A stretch of 64,000 nucleotides of DNA. Source: Xylophilus ampelinus. GTDB lineage: Bacteria; Pseudomonadota; Gammaproteobacteria; Burkholderiales; Burkholderiaceae_C. Under the pieces are notes generated by a model. That model did no database searches, was not told the origin of the DNA, and worked only from the letters and a program-made list of their open reading frames with translations. Positions within the stretch are counted from its first letter, which is position 1. Every line of letters begins with the position of its first letter. The translations under genes were made by a program, and so were the position numbers. Positions 34,201 through 42,629 of this stretch are shown piece after piece. Location of the stretch: positions 62,001 to 126,000 of the forward strand of contig NZ_CABFMN010000128.1 of the NCBI RefSeq assembly GCF_901875635.1, given 5' to 3'.

Positions 34201-36464
34201 TGCCCGTGCTGCAGCGTGAGCCGCGTGCGCAGCGATTCGTGCCGCTGCACGAGAAGCTCCAGCGCATGCACCAGGCGCTGCGCGTCCAGCGGGCCGCGCA
34301 GGCGCAGCCCCAGGGCCACGTTGTAGGCCACGCTCTGCGGATCGAACTGTTGCACCAGCCACATGCGCCGCTGAGAAAGCGACGCCGGCGATGGCGCCGC
34401 GCGGGAAGCCATGGGCAGCGCGCCGATGTCTGGGGCGGCCTCCGGCAAGCGCTGGCGCAGTTGCTGCGCGAGGCGTGCCACCGTAGGTCGGTCGAGGAGC
34501 ACGTCCCAGGGCAGTTGCACGCCCCAGCGATGCTGAACGCGCGAGGCGACCTGCGTGAGCAGGAGCGACGTGCCGCCGAGCTCGATGAAATGGGTGTGGG
34601 TATCGAAGCCTTCGCGCCCCAGCACCTCGGCCCAGATGTGCCAGAGCGCCTGCTCAATGGGGTCCGTGGGCAGGCCGCTTTCTCCGAGCGGCCCGGCTTC
34701 GTCGTGCAGCACGGCCAGCGGTGCCAGCGTGCCGTCGAGCCAGGCCTGCCGGCAGCGCCGGCGCTGGACCTTGCCGCTGGAGGTGCGCGGCAGCGCACCG
34801 CCGCGCAGCAGCGCCACGGCATGCACGGGCACCTCGTGCGTCTGTGCCACGGCGCGGCGGACGGCGCGCAGGATCGCGATCAGTTCCTCGCTGGAGACCG
34901 GCCGCCGACGTGCTTCCACCAACACCACCGCCGCATCGCCTTGCGGCGTGTCGACCGCGAAGGCGCAGGCATAGCCGCCCGTGCGCAGCTGCGGGTGGGC
35001 CTGCTCGGCAGTCCACTCGATGTCCTGCGGGTAGAGGTTTTGTCCGTGGACGATGAGCAGATCCTTCAGCCGGCCCGTGACGAACAGTTCGCCGCCCTCC
35101 ACGAAACCGAGGTCGCCCGTACGCAGGAAAGGGCCTTCGCCATCCGCGCGTCGGGCCTGGAAGGTGGCCGCGCTGTCGTCCGGGCGACCCCAGTAGCCAG
35201 CGCCCACGGCCGCGGACCGCACCCAGATTTCGCCGACGCGATTCGCGGGACATTCGAGACCGTTGAACGGGTCGACGATGCTCAGCGTCACACCGCGCAT
35301 GGCCGGGCCGCAGCTCACGACGGAACGCACGGCGGCGGCGGGCGCGGACGCCGACGCCGCAACCACCTCGTGCCGATGGAGGGCCTCGCCGTCGAGCCGC
35401 AGCGAACGCGCCGACGCGTGAGCCGGGCACCAGGACACGCCGAGCACCGACTCCGCCAGCCCGTAGGCCGGCGCGAACGCACTGGGACGCAACCCGGAAG
35501 CGCCGAAGGCCTGCGTCAGGCGTGCGGCGGTGCTGGCGCGGATTGGCTCCGCCCCGCAGGTGAGCGACACCAGGCTGTCCAGGCGCCCCGACCATCCCGT
35601 ATCGGCGTGCTGGCGCAGGCAGGCGGCGTAGGCCGACTCCGGCGCACCCGTATGGGTGATGGCGAACGCGCCGACCGCATCCAGCCAGCGCAGGGGCCGG
35701 CGAAGGAAGGTCAAGGGCGACATCAGCCAGGTCGGCACGCCGTGAGCGAAAGGCAGCAGGATGCCCGACACCAGCCCATAGTCGTGGAAGTGCGGCATCC
35801 AGTTGAGGAAGCGGGAGTCGGGCTGAACCCCGAAAGCCTCGCCGAGCATGCCGAGATTGGCCAGCACCTGAGAGTGCGTGAGGCACACGCCGCGCGGCTC
35901 GGAAGTGGAGCCCGATGTGTACTGCAGGTAGGCCAGCGCGCCCGCATCCACCGCCGGCAGCTCAGCGGTGTGCGCGGCGCCTGCCAGCGCCTGAGGCGTC
36001 TCCCATTGCATCCCGGCGGCGCCGAAGGCGTCGTGCATGGCGGGCAGCGCCACGGCGTCGCACAGGCCGAGGGTGGCTGCCGCGTCTTGGGCGATGCCTT
36101 GCAGCCTCGGCAGCCCGCGCTGCAGGCGCGCAGCGTCGAGCGCGGGAACCGGCACGGCCACCCGGCCCGCCAGCATGCAGCCCCAGAAGGCGCGCACGAA
36201 ATCCAGGCCGGGGCGAAGTGCCAGCAGCACGCGGTCGCCGGTCCGCCCGCGTGCCGCCAAGCGCTGCGCCAGCGCGAGCGACTCCCGATGCAGCGCCTCG
36301 AAACTGAGCTCATCGGCGATCGACAGGTCGTCGGTCACCCAGCTCACAGCCAGCGCAGTGCCGCCCTCGGCGCATCGCGCATGGAAAAGATCGACCAGGG
36401 TGGTAACAGGGCGGACGGCGGTCGGAACCGAGCGCGACACAACGGCGGCAGGTGGCACGGTCAA
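31260..36464 (-). CDS. Lipo-nonribosomal peptide synthetase: FAAL-PCP-C-A-PCP
   Basis: A 1734-residue enzyme. Residues about 25-600 are a fatty-acyl-AMP ligase (LQYTSGSTSEPRGV, NWMPHFHDYGLVSGIL, AYGLAESVLG, TGRLKDLLIVHGQNLYPQDI). A carrier domain follows, with Ser in LGGTSLLLTQ (about 630). The condensation domain (about 690-1120) has HHAITDNWS, with Asn replacing the usual Gly. The adenylation domain (about 1150-1640) has YTSGSTGRPKGV, NMYGPTETTVW and YRTGDRCRW. A last carrier carries LGGHSLLAMRA (about 1690). By hand alignment, the A-domain pocket reads DILAVGMVWK, close to glycine codes. It should make a fatty acyl-amino acid thioester. No thioesterase, reductase or second module is present, and no phosphopantetheinyl transferase or exporter lies nearby. 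An AT-rich stretch at 36558-36590 could hold its promoter. Confidence 0.93.
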   Translation of the reverse strand: MTVPPAAVVSRSVPTAVRPVTTLVDLFHARCAEGGTALAVSWVTDDLSIADELSFEALHRESLALAQRLAARGRTGDRVLLALRPGLDFVRAFWGCMLAGRVAVPVPALDAARLQRGLPRLQGIAQDAAATLGLCDAVALPAMHDAFGAAGMQWETPQALAGAAHTAELPAVDAGALAYLQYTSGSTSEPRGVCLTHSQVLANLGMLGEAFGVQPDSRFLNWMPHFHDYGLVSGILLPFAHGVPTWLMSPLTFLRRPLRWLDAVGAFAITHTGAPESAYAACLRQHADTGWSGRLDSLVSLTCGAEPIRASTAARLTQAFGASGLRPSAFAPAYGLAESVLGVSWCPAHASARSLRLDGEALHRHEVVAASASAPAAAVRSVVSCGPAMRGVTLSIVDPFNGLECPANRVGEIWVRSAAVGAGYWGRPDDSAATFQARRADGEGPFLRTGDLGFVEGGELFVTGRLKDLLIVHGQNLYPQDIEWTAEQAHPQLRTGGYACAFAVDTPQGDAAVVLVEARRRPVSSEELIAILRAVRRAVAQTHEVPVHAVALLRGGALPRTSSGKVQRRRCRQAWLDGTLAPLAVLHDEAGPLGESGLPTDPIEQALWHIWAEVLGREGFDTHTHFIELGGTSLLLTQVASRVQHRWGVQLPWDVLLDRPTVARLAQQLRQRLPEAAPDIGALPMASRAAPSPASLSQRRMWLVQQFDPQSVAYNVALGLRLRGPLDAQRLVHALELLVQRHESLRTRLTLQHGQVMQVVEPSAPVPFEHIDLGSTPPHEREAVARALLSERAAMPFDLRQAPLHRATLVRLDNDDHAFLWSQHHAITDNWSLMVLLRELFLCEAAWAAGESPQLPALPVQYADHALHQHAPAQVERRAAQRDYWLARLASLQPLLLPTDFPRPARPSFRGSKVSVPLSPQLRAAVQAAAVRAQATPFVVLLAAFQLLLSRQAGVLDVAVGVPVANRHALVAESLVGTLVNTLVLRTDLSGDPAVGELLQRARRTALDAFAHQDMPFDELVEALDQGRVRQPDGLVRVLFNVVNAPLGSLPAVPFRYEEFELDRTAAQFDLSLHVDPEFGHRIHIEYATELFLPATAQRLLDNYLTLLQGLLQAEEALPISALDGISPAEQALTARWQGATVPLPAWPLVHTHLEIGARARRDEVALIDAQGRQLCFGELDARSNALARALRSRGIARGHRVGLCGPRDVFMVVAMLGVLKAGAAYVPLDQAFPFERLAHMVADAQPTALVTAGGSAGAPAWAPGVPTIDIASPAFSTADEAGPLVPDDVLDARPEDAAYLIYTSGSTGRPKGVAVPHRAVVNFLDSMAHTPGLHSGDRLLAVTTLSFDIAVLELLLPLAVGAQAVIASREEVQDPRQLALLILRHEITAMQATPSAWRALLDAGWTGGPGFRALVGGEPLPAALAERLLASCGALWNMYGPTETTVWSTCWQVRDPRAGIAIGRPIANTQVHVLDPQGRPCPIGVPGEAFIGGAGVAVGYHGRDALTAERFVPDRLGGPAGARLYRTGDRCRWRHDGQLEHLGRMDHQVKVRGFRIELGEIESVLQEHPAVAQCVVVTRSEREEDVRLVAYAVLRVGPQADASALREHLRLRLPEYMVPQHVVPLPALPLLPNGKIDRASLPAPSPAPAEGRGRTAAAPATEEEAVVAAIWRELLGVEDVSPGDNFFDLGGHSLLAMRAVLAIEERLGWRVAPRRLLFETMRQIARPQSTQPA

Positions 36465-36668
36465 CTGAGGAAGCGGTCAGGCCCGATGGGCGGGCCCCTC
36501 CCTGCAAGTGCTCGAGAGCGGAAGACACATTCACGGCTGCTCTCGAACCGAGCGAATGTGAAGATATTAATTCCTAAGTTCTAGTTTCGTGTCGGATGTG
36601 GTCTTGTGAAGACGTGAGATAGGCCACGAAGTCCAGCTGCGAAGCGGATGCGAGCGCCTACTCAAGGT

Positions 36669-38258
36669 TCAAAGCGGCTTTTCGTTCATCTGCTCGCGCG
36701 CCTTGACGTCGACCTCGCGCGCCCGGGTATCGATGATCGACGCTTCGTAGTGGTCGATGCGCACCGGGCCCCGTCCGTCGGCATTGGCGCGCACCAGGTC
36801 CTGGGCCGCCCTGAACCGGTCGCGCGCCGCCACGTAGTCGAGGATCGCGACGTTGGCTTCGGCTTCGGCGCGGATGGCGCGCAGGGTATCGCCCTGCTCG
36901 TTGTAGAGCGCCGAGAGTGCGCGCCAGGCACCGTTGTCGCGCGGGTGCGTCGCGACCCAGTCGCGCAGGGGCGCCGTCATCGGGCCGGGGTTGTGGGCGG
37001 CGACTGCGGCCTGCGCGGCGAGCATCATCTCGGCACGGTCCTTGGCATTGACGTTGAGCAGCGCCGCCGCCGCCGGAGCGTTGCGGGCGGCCAGCTCGAT
37101 TTCCGCGCAGAGCAGCCGCGCCAGCCGAGACGCGGCCGCATCGCCACGGCTACGCGCCACCAGACGCTCGGCCATGGCGCGCGCGGTGCGCGCGTCGCGC
37201 AGTTCCGATGCACTCAGCGCCGCGGCGTAGAGCGTGCCGGCCTGCTGCGCCGGCGAGCTCTTGGCGAACTCGCTGCCGTCGGCCGCCGCCACCCACTGGC
37301 GCAGCACGTCGACGCCCGGACGCGTGAGCACGCGGGCGCGGGCGCTGATCATCGCGTGGTCCATCTCCAGCGGCAGCGGGGGCACGGCCTCGGCGCGGAA
37401 CTGGAAGCGCGCCTGCATCTCGGTGATGCGCTCGCTGGTCAGCGGATGGCTGCGCAGGTAGGGGTAGGCGCCGTTGTCGTTCAGTCGCGAGGCGAACTGC
37501 AGCTTCTCGAACATGGCGGCGGCGCCGCGCGGCGAGAAGCCGGCCTGCGTCATGACGCCGTAGCCGATGCGGTCGGCCTCGCGCTCCATGTCGCGCGAGA
37601 AGTCGAGCTGCTTCTGCTGCGCGAAGGCCGAGCCGCCGGTCATCATGGCGGCGCCGATGTCGCCGCCGCTGCGGCTCTTCGAGGCCGCGACCGCGCCGAG
37701 GATCATGGCCGCGATGAGCCACGGCGCCTGCCGGCTCTGCTGGGTCAGCATGCGAGAGATGTGGCGCTGGGTGACGTGCGACAGCTCGTGGCCGAGCACG
37801 GCGGCCAGCTCGTCGCGGCTGCCGACGACGGCGATCAGCCCCATGTTCAGGCCCAGGTAGCCGCCGGGCAGCGCGAAGGCGTTGATGGTGCGGTCATGGC
37901 CGAGCAGCACCGTCCAGGCGTAGCGCTCGTCGAGCTCGGGCGTGAGCTCGCCGCGGGTGCGCGCCGCCGCCATCAGGCGCTGCCAGATGTCCTGGACATA
38001 GTCGACCATCACCGGGTCGTCGACGTAGTCCGGGTCGCGGTACAGCTCGCGGGCGATGCGGTCGCCGAGCTGGCGCTCGGCGGTGGCGGTCATCTCGGCG
38101 CCGTCGCTCATGCCCGGCAGCACCTGGGCGCGAGCGGCGGGCACGGCCAGCAGTTGAGACGCTATCAAAGCGATAGCTGTCAGCGCCCGCCAGACGGGCG
38201 TTGCAGGCCGATTTGGCTTGAAAACTCGAGGGAGGGAGGAGGGCGGGCGGTGGGTCAA
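36669..38258 (-). CDS. Exported M48-family metalloprotease with TPR region (BepA-like)
   Basis: About 529 residues. The zinc protease motif is HELSH in [15 protein letters not shown], with the third ligand Glu in [12 protein letters not shown]. The C-terminal half is TPR-like helical repeats. This layout is that of BepA/YfgC, a periplasmic protease-chaperone for outer-membrane protein assembly. A TTG at 38258 with Shine-Dalgarno AAGGA 7 bp upstream is the best start. The predicted signal peptide ([20 protein letters not shown]) is then partly encoded by a dispersed repeat at 38161-38224. An alternative ATG at 38321 overlaps moaC's start. Divergent from moaC. Confidence 0.88.
   Translation of the reverse strand: MTHRPPSSLPRVFKPNRPATPVWRALTAIALIASQLLAVPAARAQVLPGMSDGAEMTATAERQLGDRIARELYRDPDYVDDPVMVDYVQDIWQRLMAAARTRGELTPELDERYAWTVLLGHDRTINAFALPGGYLGLNMGLIAVVGSRDELAAVLGHELSHVTQRHISRMLTQQSRQAPWLIAAMILGAVAASKSRSGGDIGAAMMTGGSAFAQQKQLDFSRDMEREADRIGYGVMTQAGFSPRGAAAMFEKLQFASRLNDNGAYPYLRSHPLTSERITEMQARFQFRAEAVPPLPLEMDHAMISARARVLTRPGVDVLRQWVAAADGSEFAKSSPAQQAGTLYAAALSASELRDARTARAMAERLVARSRGDAAASRLARLLCAEIELAARNAPAAAALLNVNAKDRAEMMLAAQAAVAAHNPGPMTAPLRDWVATHPRDNGAWRALSALYNEQGDTLRAIRAEAEANVAILDYVAARDRFRAAQDLVRANADGRGPVRIDHYEASIIDTRAREVDVKAREQMNEKPL
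38161..38224 (+). repeat. Dispersed double-hairpin repeat, copy 6 (encodes M48 signal peptide on the other strand)
   Basis: GCTATCAAAGCGATAGCTG, then CAGCGCCCGCCAGACGGGCG and GCAGGCCGATTTGGCTTGAA, a near-consensus copy. On the minus strand it reads [20 protein letters not shown] in the M48 protease frame. Confidence 0.85.
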
Positions 38259-38319
38259 GCAGCGGTCCTTGTCGAACGTCCGGGCCCGTATGATGCGCTC
38301 CCGCCCGCTTCGTTCACCC

Positions 38320-38808
38320 ATGCCGACGTCTCCGCTCACCCACTTCGACGCCCAGGGCCAGGCCCACATGGTGGACGTGGCCCCCAAGCCCGCCACCCAC
38401 CGCGTGGCCGTCGCCACCGGCGCCATCGAGATGCGCGCCGAGACGCTGGCGCTGATCGAGTCGGGCAACGCGAAGAAGGGCGACGTGCTCGGCATCGCGC
38501 GCATCGCCGGCATCCAGGCCGCCAAGAAGACCAGCGACCTCATCCCGCTGTGCCACCCGCTGGCCCTGACCCGCGTGGCCGTGGCCTTCGAGACCACCGC
38601 CGCGCCCGTGCCGCAGGTGCGCTGCACCGCCACCGTCGAAACCGTCGGCCCGACCGGTGTCGAGATGGAGGCGCTGACCGCGGTGCAGGTGGCCCTGCTC
38701 ACCGTCTACGACATGTGCAAGGCGGCCGACCGAGGCATGACGATCACGGGGGTGCACGTGGTGGAGAAGCACGGGGGGAAGTCGGGGAGCTGGGTGGCCG
38801 GCGCCTGA
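38320..38808 (+). CDS. moaC: Cyclic pyranopterin monophosphate synthase
   Basis: A 162-residue enzyme that converts the GTP-derived cyclic intermediate into cPMP in molybdenum-cofactor biosynthesis. Diagnostic segments: [29 protein letters not shown] with the conserved His, [22 protein letters not shown] and [17 protein letters not shown] with the catalytic Lys. The start at 38320 gives the family N-terminus ([14 protein letters not shown]). A TATGAT element at 38289 could be its -10 box. No other molybdopterin gene is in the window. Confidence 0.96.
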   Translation: MPTSPLTHFDAQGQAHMVDVAPKPATHRVAVATGAIEMRAETLALIESGNAKKGDVLGIARIAGIQAAKKTSDLIPLCHPLALTRVAVAFETTAAPVPQVRCTATVETVGPTGVEMEALTAVQVALLTVYDMCKAADRGMTITGVHVVEKHGGKSGSWVAGA

Positions 38809-38821
38809 GCGGCAGCGGCCT

Positions 38822-40522
38822 TCAGTCCGCCGGCAGGCTGCCGAGCCAGCGCAGGTAGTCCTCCGGGTACGCGGCGCGAAAGCGCGCCAGCTGGGCCTGC
38901 ACCTCGTCGTCCTGGCCCAGCAGCGAGGCCGCCTGGATGCGCTTGACCACCACGCGCGGCTCCGGCGAGAAATGCAGCATCTCGCCGGCCAGGTCGTACA
39001 TGGCCGCCGCATTGCCGCGCGTGACGGGCGTGAGCGTGAGCTCGGCGAACTTCACGGCATCGCCGAAGAACCACGAGCGGCCGCGCAAGCGGTCGAGCGT
39101 GTGCTCGCGCCAAGCCGGCAGGCGCTCGGCGCGCGGCAGGTAGATCTGGCTCACGCGGGTGTAGTCCCAGGCGACCCCGGCCAGGACTGCTATCGAAATC
39201 GTAGCTACCAGCGCAGACAGGACGGTCGCAAACGGTCGATTTGGTTTCAAAAGGGCGACTGCACGGCCGGGCCAGAGGAAGCCCAGGCAGAGGCCGAACA
39301 CCAGCTGGAAGGGTGCGTACCAGAGCGGGTACTCGAGCAGGCTGTGCAGCACGACCACGCCCAGCAGGCCCCACACCATGACGCGCGCCGGATCGCGTTC
39401 GGCCCAGGGCCGCGCCCGCAGCACCATCCAGACAAAGCCGCCGCAGATCGCCACGGCCGCCGGGATGCCCAGCGTCACCGCCAGGTGCAGCGGGAGGTTG
39501 TGCGCGTTGTCGAGGATCTCGACGAAGCGCTCGCTGGCGTACAGGTGGCTGTAGTGCGCGTAGCTCAGCTCGCCCCAGCCCCAGCCGCGCCAGGGATGCT
39601 GCGCGATCAACTCGAGCACGTTCTGCCAGAGCACGAGGCGGCCGTGGCCCGGCGGGGCGCCCTCGCGCAGGCGCGAGATCATGCCTTCGACGCCGCCGCT
39701 GGCGAGGCGGGGGAGGAGCCAGGCGGCGCCGGCATACAGCGGCAGCGCGGCCAGCACGAAGGCCGGGTGCGCCGGGTGCGCGCTGACCTGGGCGGCTGAC
39801 CGGCGTTGCTGCCGGCCCAGCCAAGCCGCGGCGACGATGACGCAGATCAGTGCGAGCAGCCCCGTTCGCGACGTCGACGCCGCCAACCCCACGACCAGCC
39901 ACGCTGCGGCGATCCCCCACCCTGTTCGACCACCAGCCGACGCCCGCGCCTGCAGCCAGAGCGCCGCCACCAGCCCCATGCAGCACAGGGACGCGAACTG
40001 GTTGCGCTGCCGCAGGTTCCCGTAGGCCATGCCAAGGGGCTCCATGGGAACAGCGGCCCAAGGCGCCAGCCAAGCCGCGTGCCCGAAATACTGGACCAGC
40101 CCGATGGCCACGCTGACGCACGCGGCCAGTGCCATTCCGTGGCCGAGGGCCAGGGAAGGATCGTCTGCATAGGCACCTTCCGGACCCATGTGTCGGCCCG
40201 CCAGGAAACCGCACCCGATCACGAACAGTGCTCCTGCAAGGCCGACGCCGGAAATCGCCGCCAGGGCGACGCCCGCTAAAAACACGGCGGCTGGCCCGCA
40301 CACGCCGCTCGTACCTGAGCAGGACCGGCACCGGCCCATTGCCAGCACCACGGCACATCCACCCGCGAACAGGGCTTGCCATGCATTTCCCAACGGTCCG
40401 CCGGTCAACGGAAACAAGAAGGGAACGGCCACAAGCGCGGCGACCGCGCGATACCGGCCTGCAGGCGCCGCTCGAGCCGGAACGGCCGCGCGGCTCAGTG
40501 CGCCCCCGCGACCGGCCGACAA
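38822..40522 (-). CDS. PglL/Wzy-type O-oligosaccharyltransferase (O-antigen ligase family)
   Basis: About 566 residues with roughly 11-12 membrane helices. The Wzy_C domain has NQFASLCCMGLVAA, ASTSRTGLLALI, the periplasmic loop GWGWGELSYAH and DNAHNLPLHLAVTLG. A C-terminal Wzy_C_2-type region begins at LEYPLWYAPFQLVFGLCLGF, as in PglL enzymes that transfer lipid-linked glycans to Ser/Thr of pilins. The type IV pilin operon lies just upstream on the opposite strand, a classical pilin-glycosylation arrangement. A helix at about residues 424-446 is encoded by a dispersed repeat. The start is unsure: 40522 is TTG; later GTG codons are possible. Confidence 0.85.
   Translation of the reverse strand: MSAGRGGALSRAAVPARAAPAGRYRAVAALVAVPFLFPLTGGPLGNAWQALFAGGCAVVLAMGRCRSCSGTSGVCGPAAVFLAGVALAAISGVGLAGALFVIGCGFLAGRHMGPEGAYADDPSLALGHGMALAACVSVAIGLVQYFGHAAWLAPWAAVPMEPLGMAYGNLRQRNQFASLCCMGLVAALWLQARASAGGRTGWGIAAAWLVVGLAASTSRTGLLALICVIVAAAWLGRQQRRSAAQVSAHPAHPAFVLAALPLYAGAAWLLPRLASGGVEGMISRLREGAPPGHGRLVLWQNVLELIAQHPWRGWGWGELSYAHYSHLYASERFVEILDNAHNLPLHLAVTLGIPAAVAICGGFVWMVLRARPWAERDPARVMVWGLLGVVVLHSLLEYPLWYAPFQLVFGLCLGFLWPGRAVALLKPNRPFATVLSALVATISIAVLAGVAWDYTRVSQIYLPRAERLPAWREHTLDRLRGRSWFFGDAVKFAELTLTPVTRGNAAAMYDLAGEMLHFSPEPRVVVKRIQAASLLGQDDEVQAQLARFRAAYPEDYLRWLGSLPAD
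39188..39252 (+). repeat. Dispersed double-hairpin repeat, copy 7 (inside the PglL-like coding region)
   Basis: TGCTATCGAAATCGTAGCTA, degenerate middle, tail GTCGATTTGGTTTCAAAA. The minus-strand frame reads LLKPNRPFATVLSALVATIS and continues as a hydrophobic helix within the PglL-like protein. Confidence 0.8.
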
Positions 40523-40713
40523 ACGGCACGCTGGTCGGGATCGGCGGCGTTCGCATTTTTCACAAATCTAAACATGATGAAACATTCGTCAGCTGCAAGT
40601 TTGCAACCGTGTGCCAGGAGTCGGGATGCCGATGCAGCGCGACAAGACGAGGCCACTGAAAGCGTGGCGACATGACGGGCGTCGGCGCCTTGGCGAGACG
40701 GATCAAGGACGGG

Positions 40714-41205
40714 ATGAAAACACAGACGATGACAGCCACGCACGGGGCGAAGCAGGACGGCTTCACCCTGATCGAGGCCATGGTGGTGGTTGCGCTGGTC
40801 GCCATTCTGGCGGCGTTGGCGGCGCCGTCCTTCACGACCCTGATCGCGAACCAGCGGGTGAACTCGTCGGCGCAGGAACTCCAGACCCTGTTCCAGTTCG
40901 CTCGCGCCGAGGCCGTCTACCAACGGACCCCCAGCACCGTCACCGCCACCGGCCAGAAATGGGAGGCCAAGGTGGGCGCGACGGTGTTGCGTGAAACGGT
41001 GCTGCCCGACGCCGTGACGGTGACGCCCGCCTCCGCCAACGGCGTGAGCTTCGACGTCACCGGCACCGCGAAGCCGGCCGCCGGCAGTGCGCCGTACCTG
41101 GTGTCGGTGTCTGCCACCAAGGCATCGAGGCTCCAGTGCGTCAGCGTGACGGGCGCCGGCCTCGTTCGCCAGGTCCGCAAGCTGGCCACCGAAAGCTGCT
41201 CCTGA
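40714..41205 (+). CDS. fimT: Type IV minor pilin, GspH/FimT family
   Basis: A 163-residue pseudopilin. Prepilin peptidase site: the QDG-FTLIEAM junction, followed by the hydrophobic helix VVVALVAILAALAAPSFTTLI. The globular GspH-like domain begins around SSAQELQTLFQFARAEAVYQR. Cleavage and N-methylation by PilD are expected, followed by incorporation into the pilus tip complex that primes assembly. The ATG at 40714 has AAGGA a few bases upstream; the frame also opens at 40672. First gene of the fimT-pilV-pilW-pilX-pilY1-pilE operon. Confidence 0.92.
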   Translation: MKTQTMTATHGAKQDGFTLIEAMVVVALVAILAALAAPSFTTLIANQRVNSSAQELQTLFQFARAEAVYQRTPSTVTATGQKWEAKVGATVLRETVLPDAVTVTPASANGVSFDVTGTAKPAAGSAPYLVSVSATKASRLQCVSVTGAGLVRQVRKLATESCS

Positions 41206-41227
41206 TCCCGCTGTGCCACCCACTGCC

Positions 41228-41767
41228 ATGCACGCCCACGCCCATTCCATGTCCAAGTCCTCCCGGGTCAGCGGCTTCGGCCTGATCGAAGTGCTGGTGG
41301 CCGTTCTGCTCGTGAGCATCGGCCTGCTGGGCGCCGCCGGCATGCACGTACGCGCCGTCGAGTACACCATGGACACCGAGCGGCGCCAGATGGCGGCCAT
41401 GGTGGCGTCGGAGCTGATGGAAACCATGCGCAGCGACACCACCACCGTGCTGCAGGCCACGGGCGCACCCAAGACCGACCTGGGCGGCTACGCCAAGGCG
41501 AAGGACGCCGCACTGCCGACGGTCACCACCGCGGATTGCACGCCCCTCAGCAGCGATCCGGGCAAGCGCCTGGGCTGCTGGGGCGCGCGTGCCAAGCGCG
41601 TCATTCCCGAACTGCCCGACACGCTCATCACGAGCGCCTTCACGGTAGGGGCCGACGCGACGACCAACGTGGTGTCCATCACAGTGGCCTGGCCGGTCAA
41701 GAAAGGCCAATGCCTGGACGGTAACGACAATGAATACTGCACCTACACCCTGCGCTCGCGCCTCTAA
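41228..41767 (+). CDS. pilV: Type IV pilus modification / minor pilin PilV
   Basis: About 179 residues. Prepilin site SG-FGLIEVLVAVLLVSIGLLGAAG in two parts, with Glu at mature position 5. The rest resembles PilV: a paired helix QMAAMVASELMETMRSD and a C-terminal beta domain with Cys residues (DCTPL, LGCWGAR, YCTYTLRSRL). The ATG at 41228 or at 41249 (MSKSSRVSG) could start it; both give a normal short leader. The 3' end overlaps pilW by 38 bp in a different frame. Confidence 0.9.
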   Translation: MHAHAHSMSKSSRVSGFGLIEVLVAVLLVSIGLLGAAGMHVRAVEYTMDTERRQMAAMVASELMETMRSDTTTVLQATGAPKTDLGGYAKAKDAALPTVTTADCTPLSSDPGKRLGCWGARAKRVIPELPDTLITSAFTVGADATTNVVSITVAWPVKKGQCLDGNDNEYCTYTLRSRL

Positions 41768-42629
41768 GCCGCGCGCGCGGCGCACCGGCGGCCCTGGCCA
41801 GCGAGGCATCTCCCTGGTCGAGATCATGGTGGCGATGGCCATCGGCCTGGTCATCGTGCTGATCGCCACCACGGTCTACACGCAGGGCGTCTCCAACTTC
41901 AGCTTTCGCACGGGGCAAAGCGAGAACCTCGGCAACAGCCGCTATGCGCTGGACACGATCGAAGCGGCCTTTACAAAGGCAGGCTACCGCCGCGACCCCA
42001 CGCAGAACATGAAGTTCGCGTTCCCCGCCAATGCGACCGCCTACAAGAACGGCTGCCAGTTCGCCGCCGGCGAGGCCATCAAGGTGCCCAGCGCCGGCGT
42101 GCTGTGCATCCGCTTCCAGGCGCGCGACAAGGACGAAACAGACTGCGCCGGCACGGCGGCGGGCATCAACAGCCTGGCGGCCTACGAGGCGCCGCCGGCG
42201 CCCGCCATCGGCGCCGGGATGTTCGTCGAGAAGTACTTCGTCGCCACGACCAGCAACGAGAAGTCGCTGGTCTGTCTCTCGGGCAACCAGGACAAGGACA
42301 CGGAAGCGGGCACGCCGGTGGCCGACCGCGTGAGCGATGTGCTCTTCGAATACGGCGTCGGCAAGGCGCCAGTGGATGACGACTCGATGGCCGAGCGGAA
42401 GGTCGAAAACTACAAGACGACCGTGCCTGCCGCCGACGAGGTGGTCCGTGCGCTGCGCTACAGCCTGCTGTTCTCCAGCACGGCGGGCGGGCTGAGCAGC
42501 GTTGCGGAGTCCAGCGTCTGCGACCGCTGGCAGGCGTTGGGCGGCGTGAAGGCCAACTGCGACCTGGCCAAAGGCCAGTTGTACCAGGTCGCCAGTGGGT
42601 CGCTGATGCTACGGAACTTGATGCCATGA
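41730..42629 (+). CDS. pilW: Type IV minor pilin PilW
   Basis: A 299-residue minor pilin. After a basic leader, the prepilin site is QRG-ISLVEIMVAMAIGLVIVLIA. Position 5 is Glu. The globular domain includes RYALDTIEAAFTKAGYRRDP and paired Cys. PilW joins PilV, PilX, FimT/FimU and PilE-type minor pilins in the tip complex that carries PilY1. It overlaps pilV by 38 bp and pilX by 4 bp (ATGA), indicating tight translational coupling. Confidence 0.92.
   Translation: MNTAPTPCARASKPRARRTGGPGQRGISLVEIMVAMAIGLVIVLIATTVYTQGVSNFSFRTGQSENLGNSRYALDTIEAAFTKAGYRRDPTQNMKFAFPANATAYKNGCQFAAGEAIKVPSAGVLCIRFQARDKDETDCAGTAAGINSLAAYEAPPAPAIGAGMFVEKYFVATTSNEKSLVCLSGNQDKDTEAGTPVADRVSDVLFEYGVGKAPVDDDSMAERKVENYKTTVPAADEVVRALRYSLLFSSTAGGLSSVAESSVCDRWQALGGVKANCDLAKGQLYQVASGSLMLRNLMP

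Noticed and set aside
38259..38702. Longer N-terminus for the M48 protease
   Set aside because: It runs antisense through moaC; the TTG at 38258 has a better ribosome-binding site and places the signal at the N-terminus.
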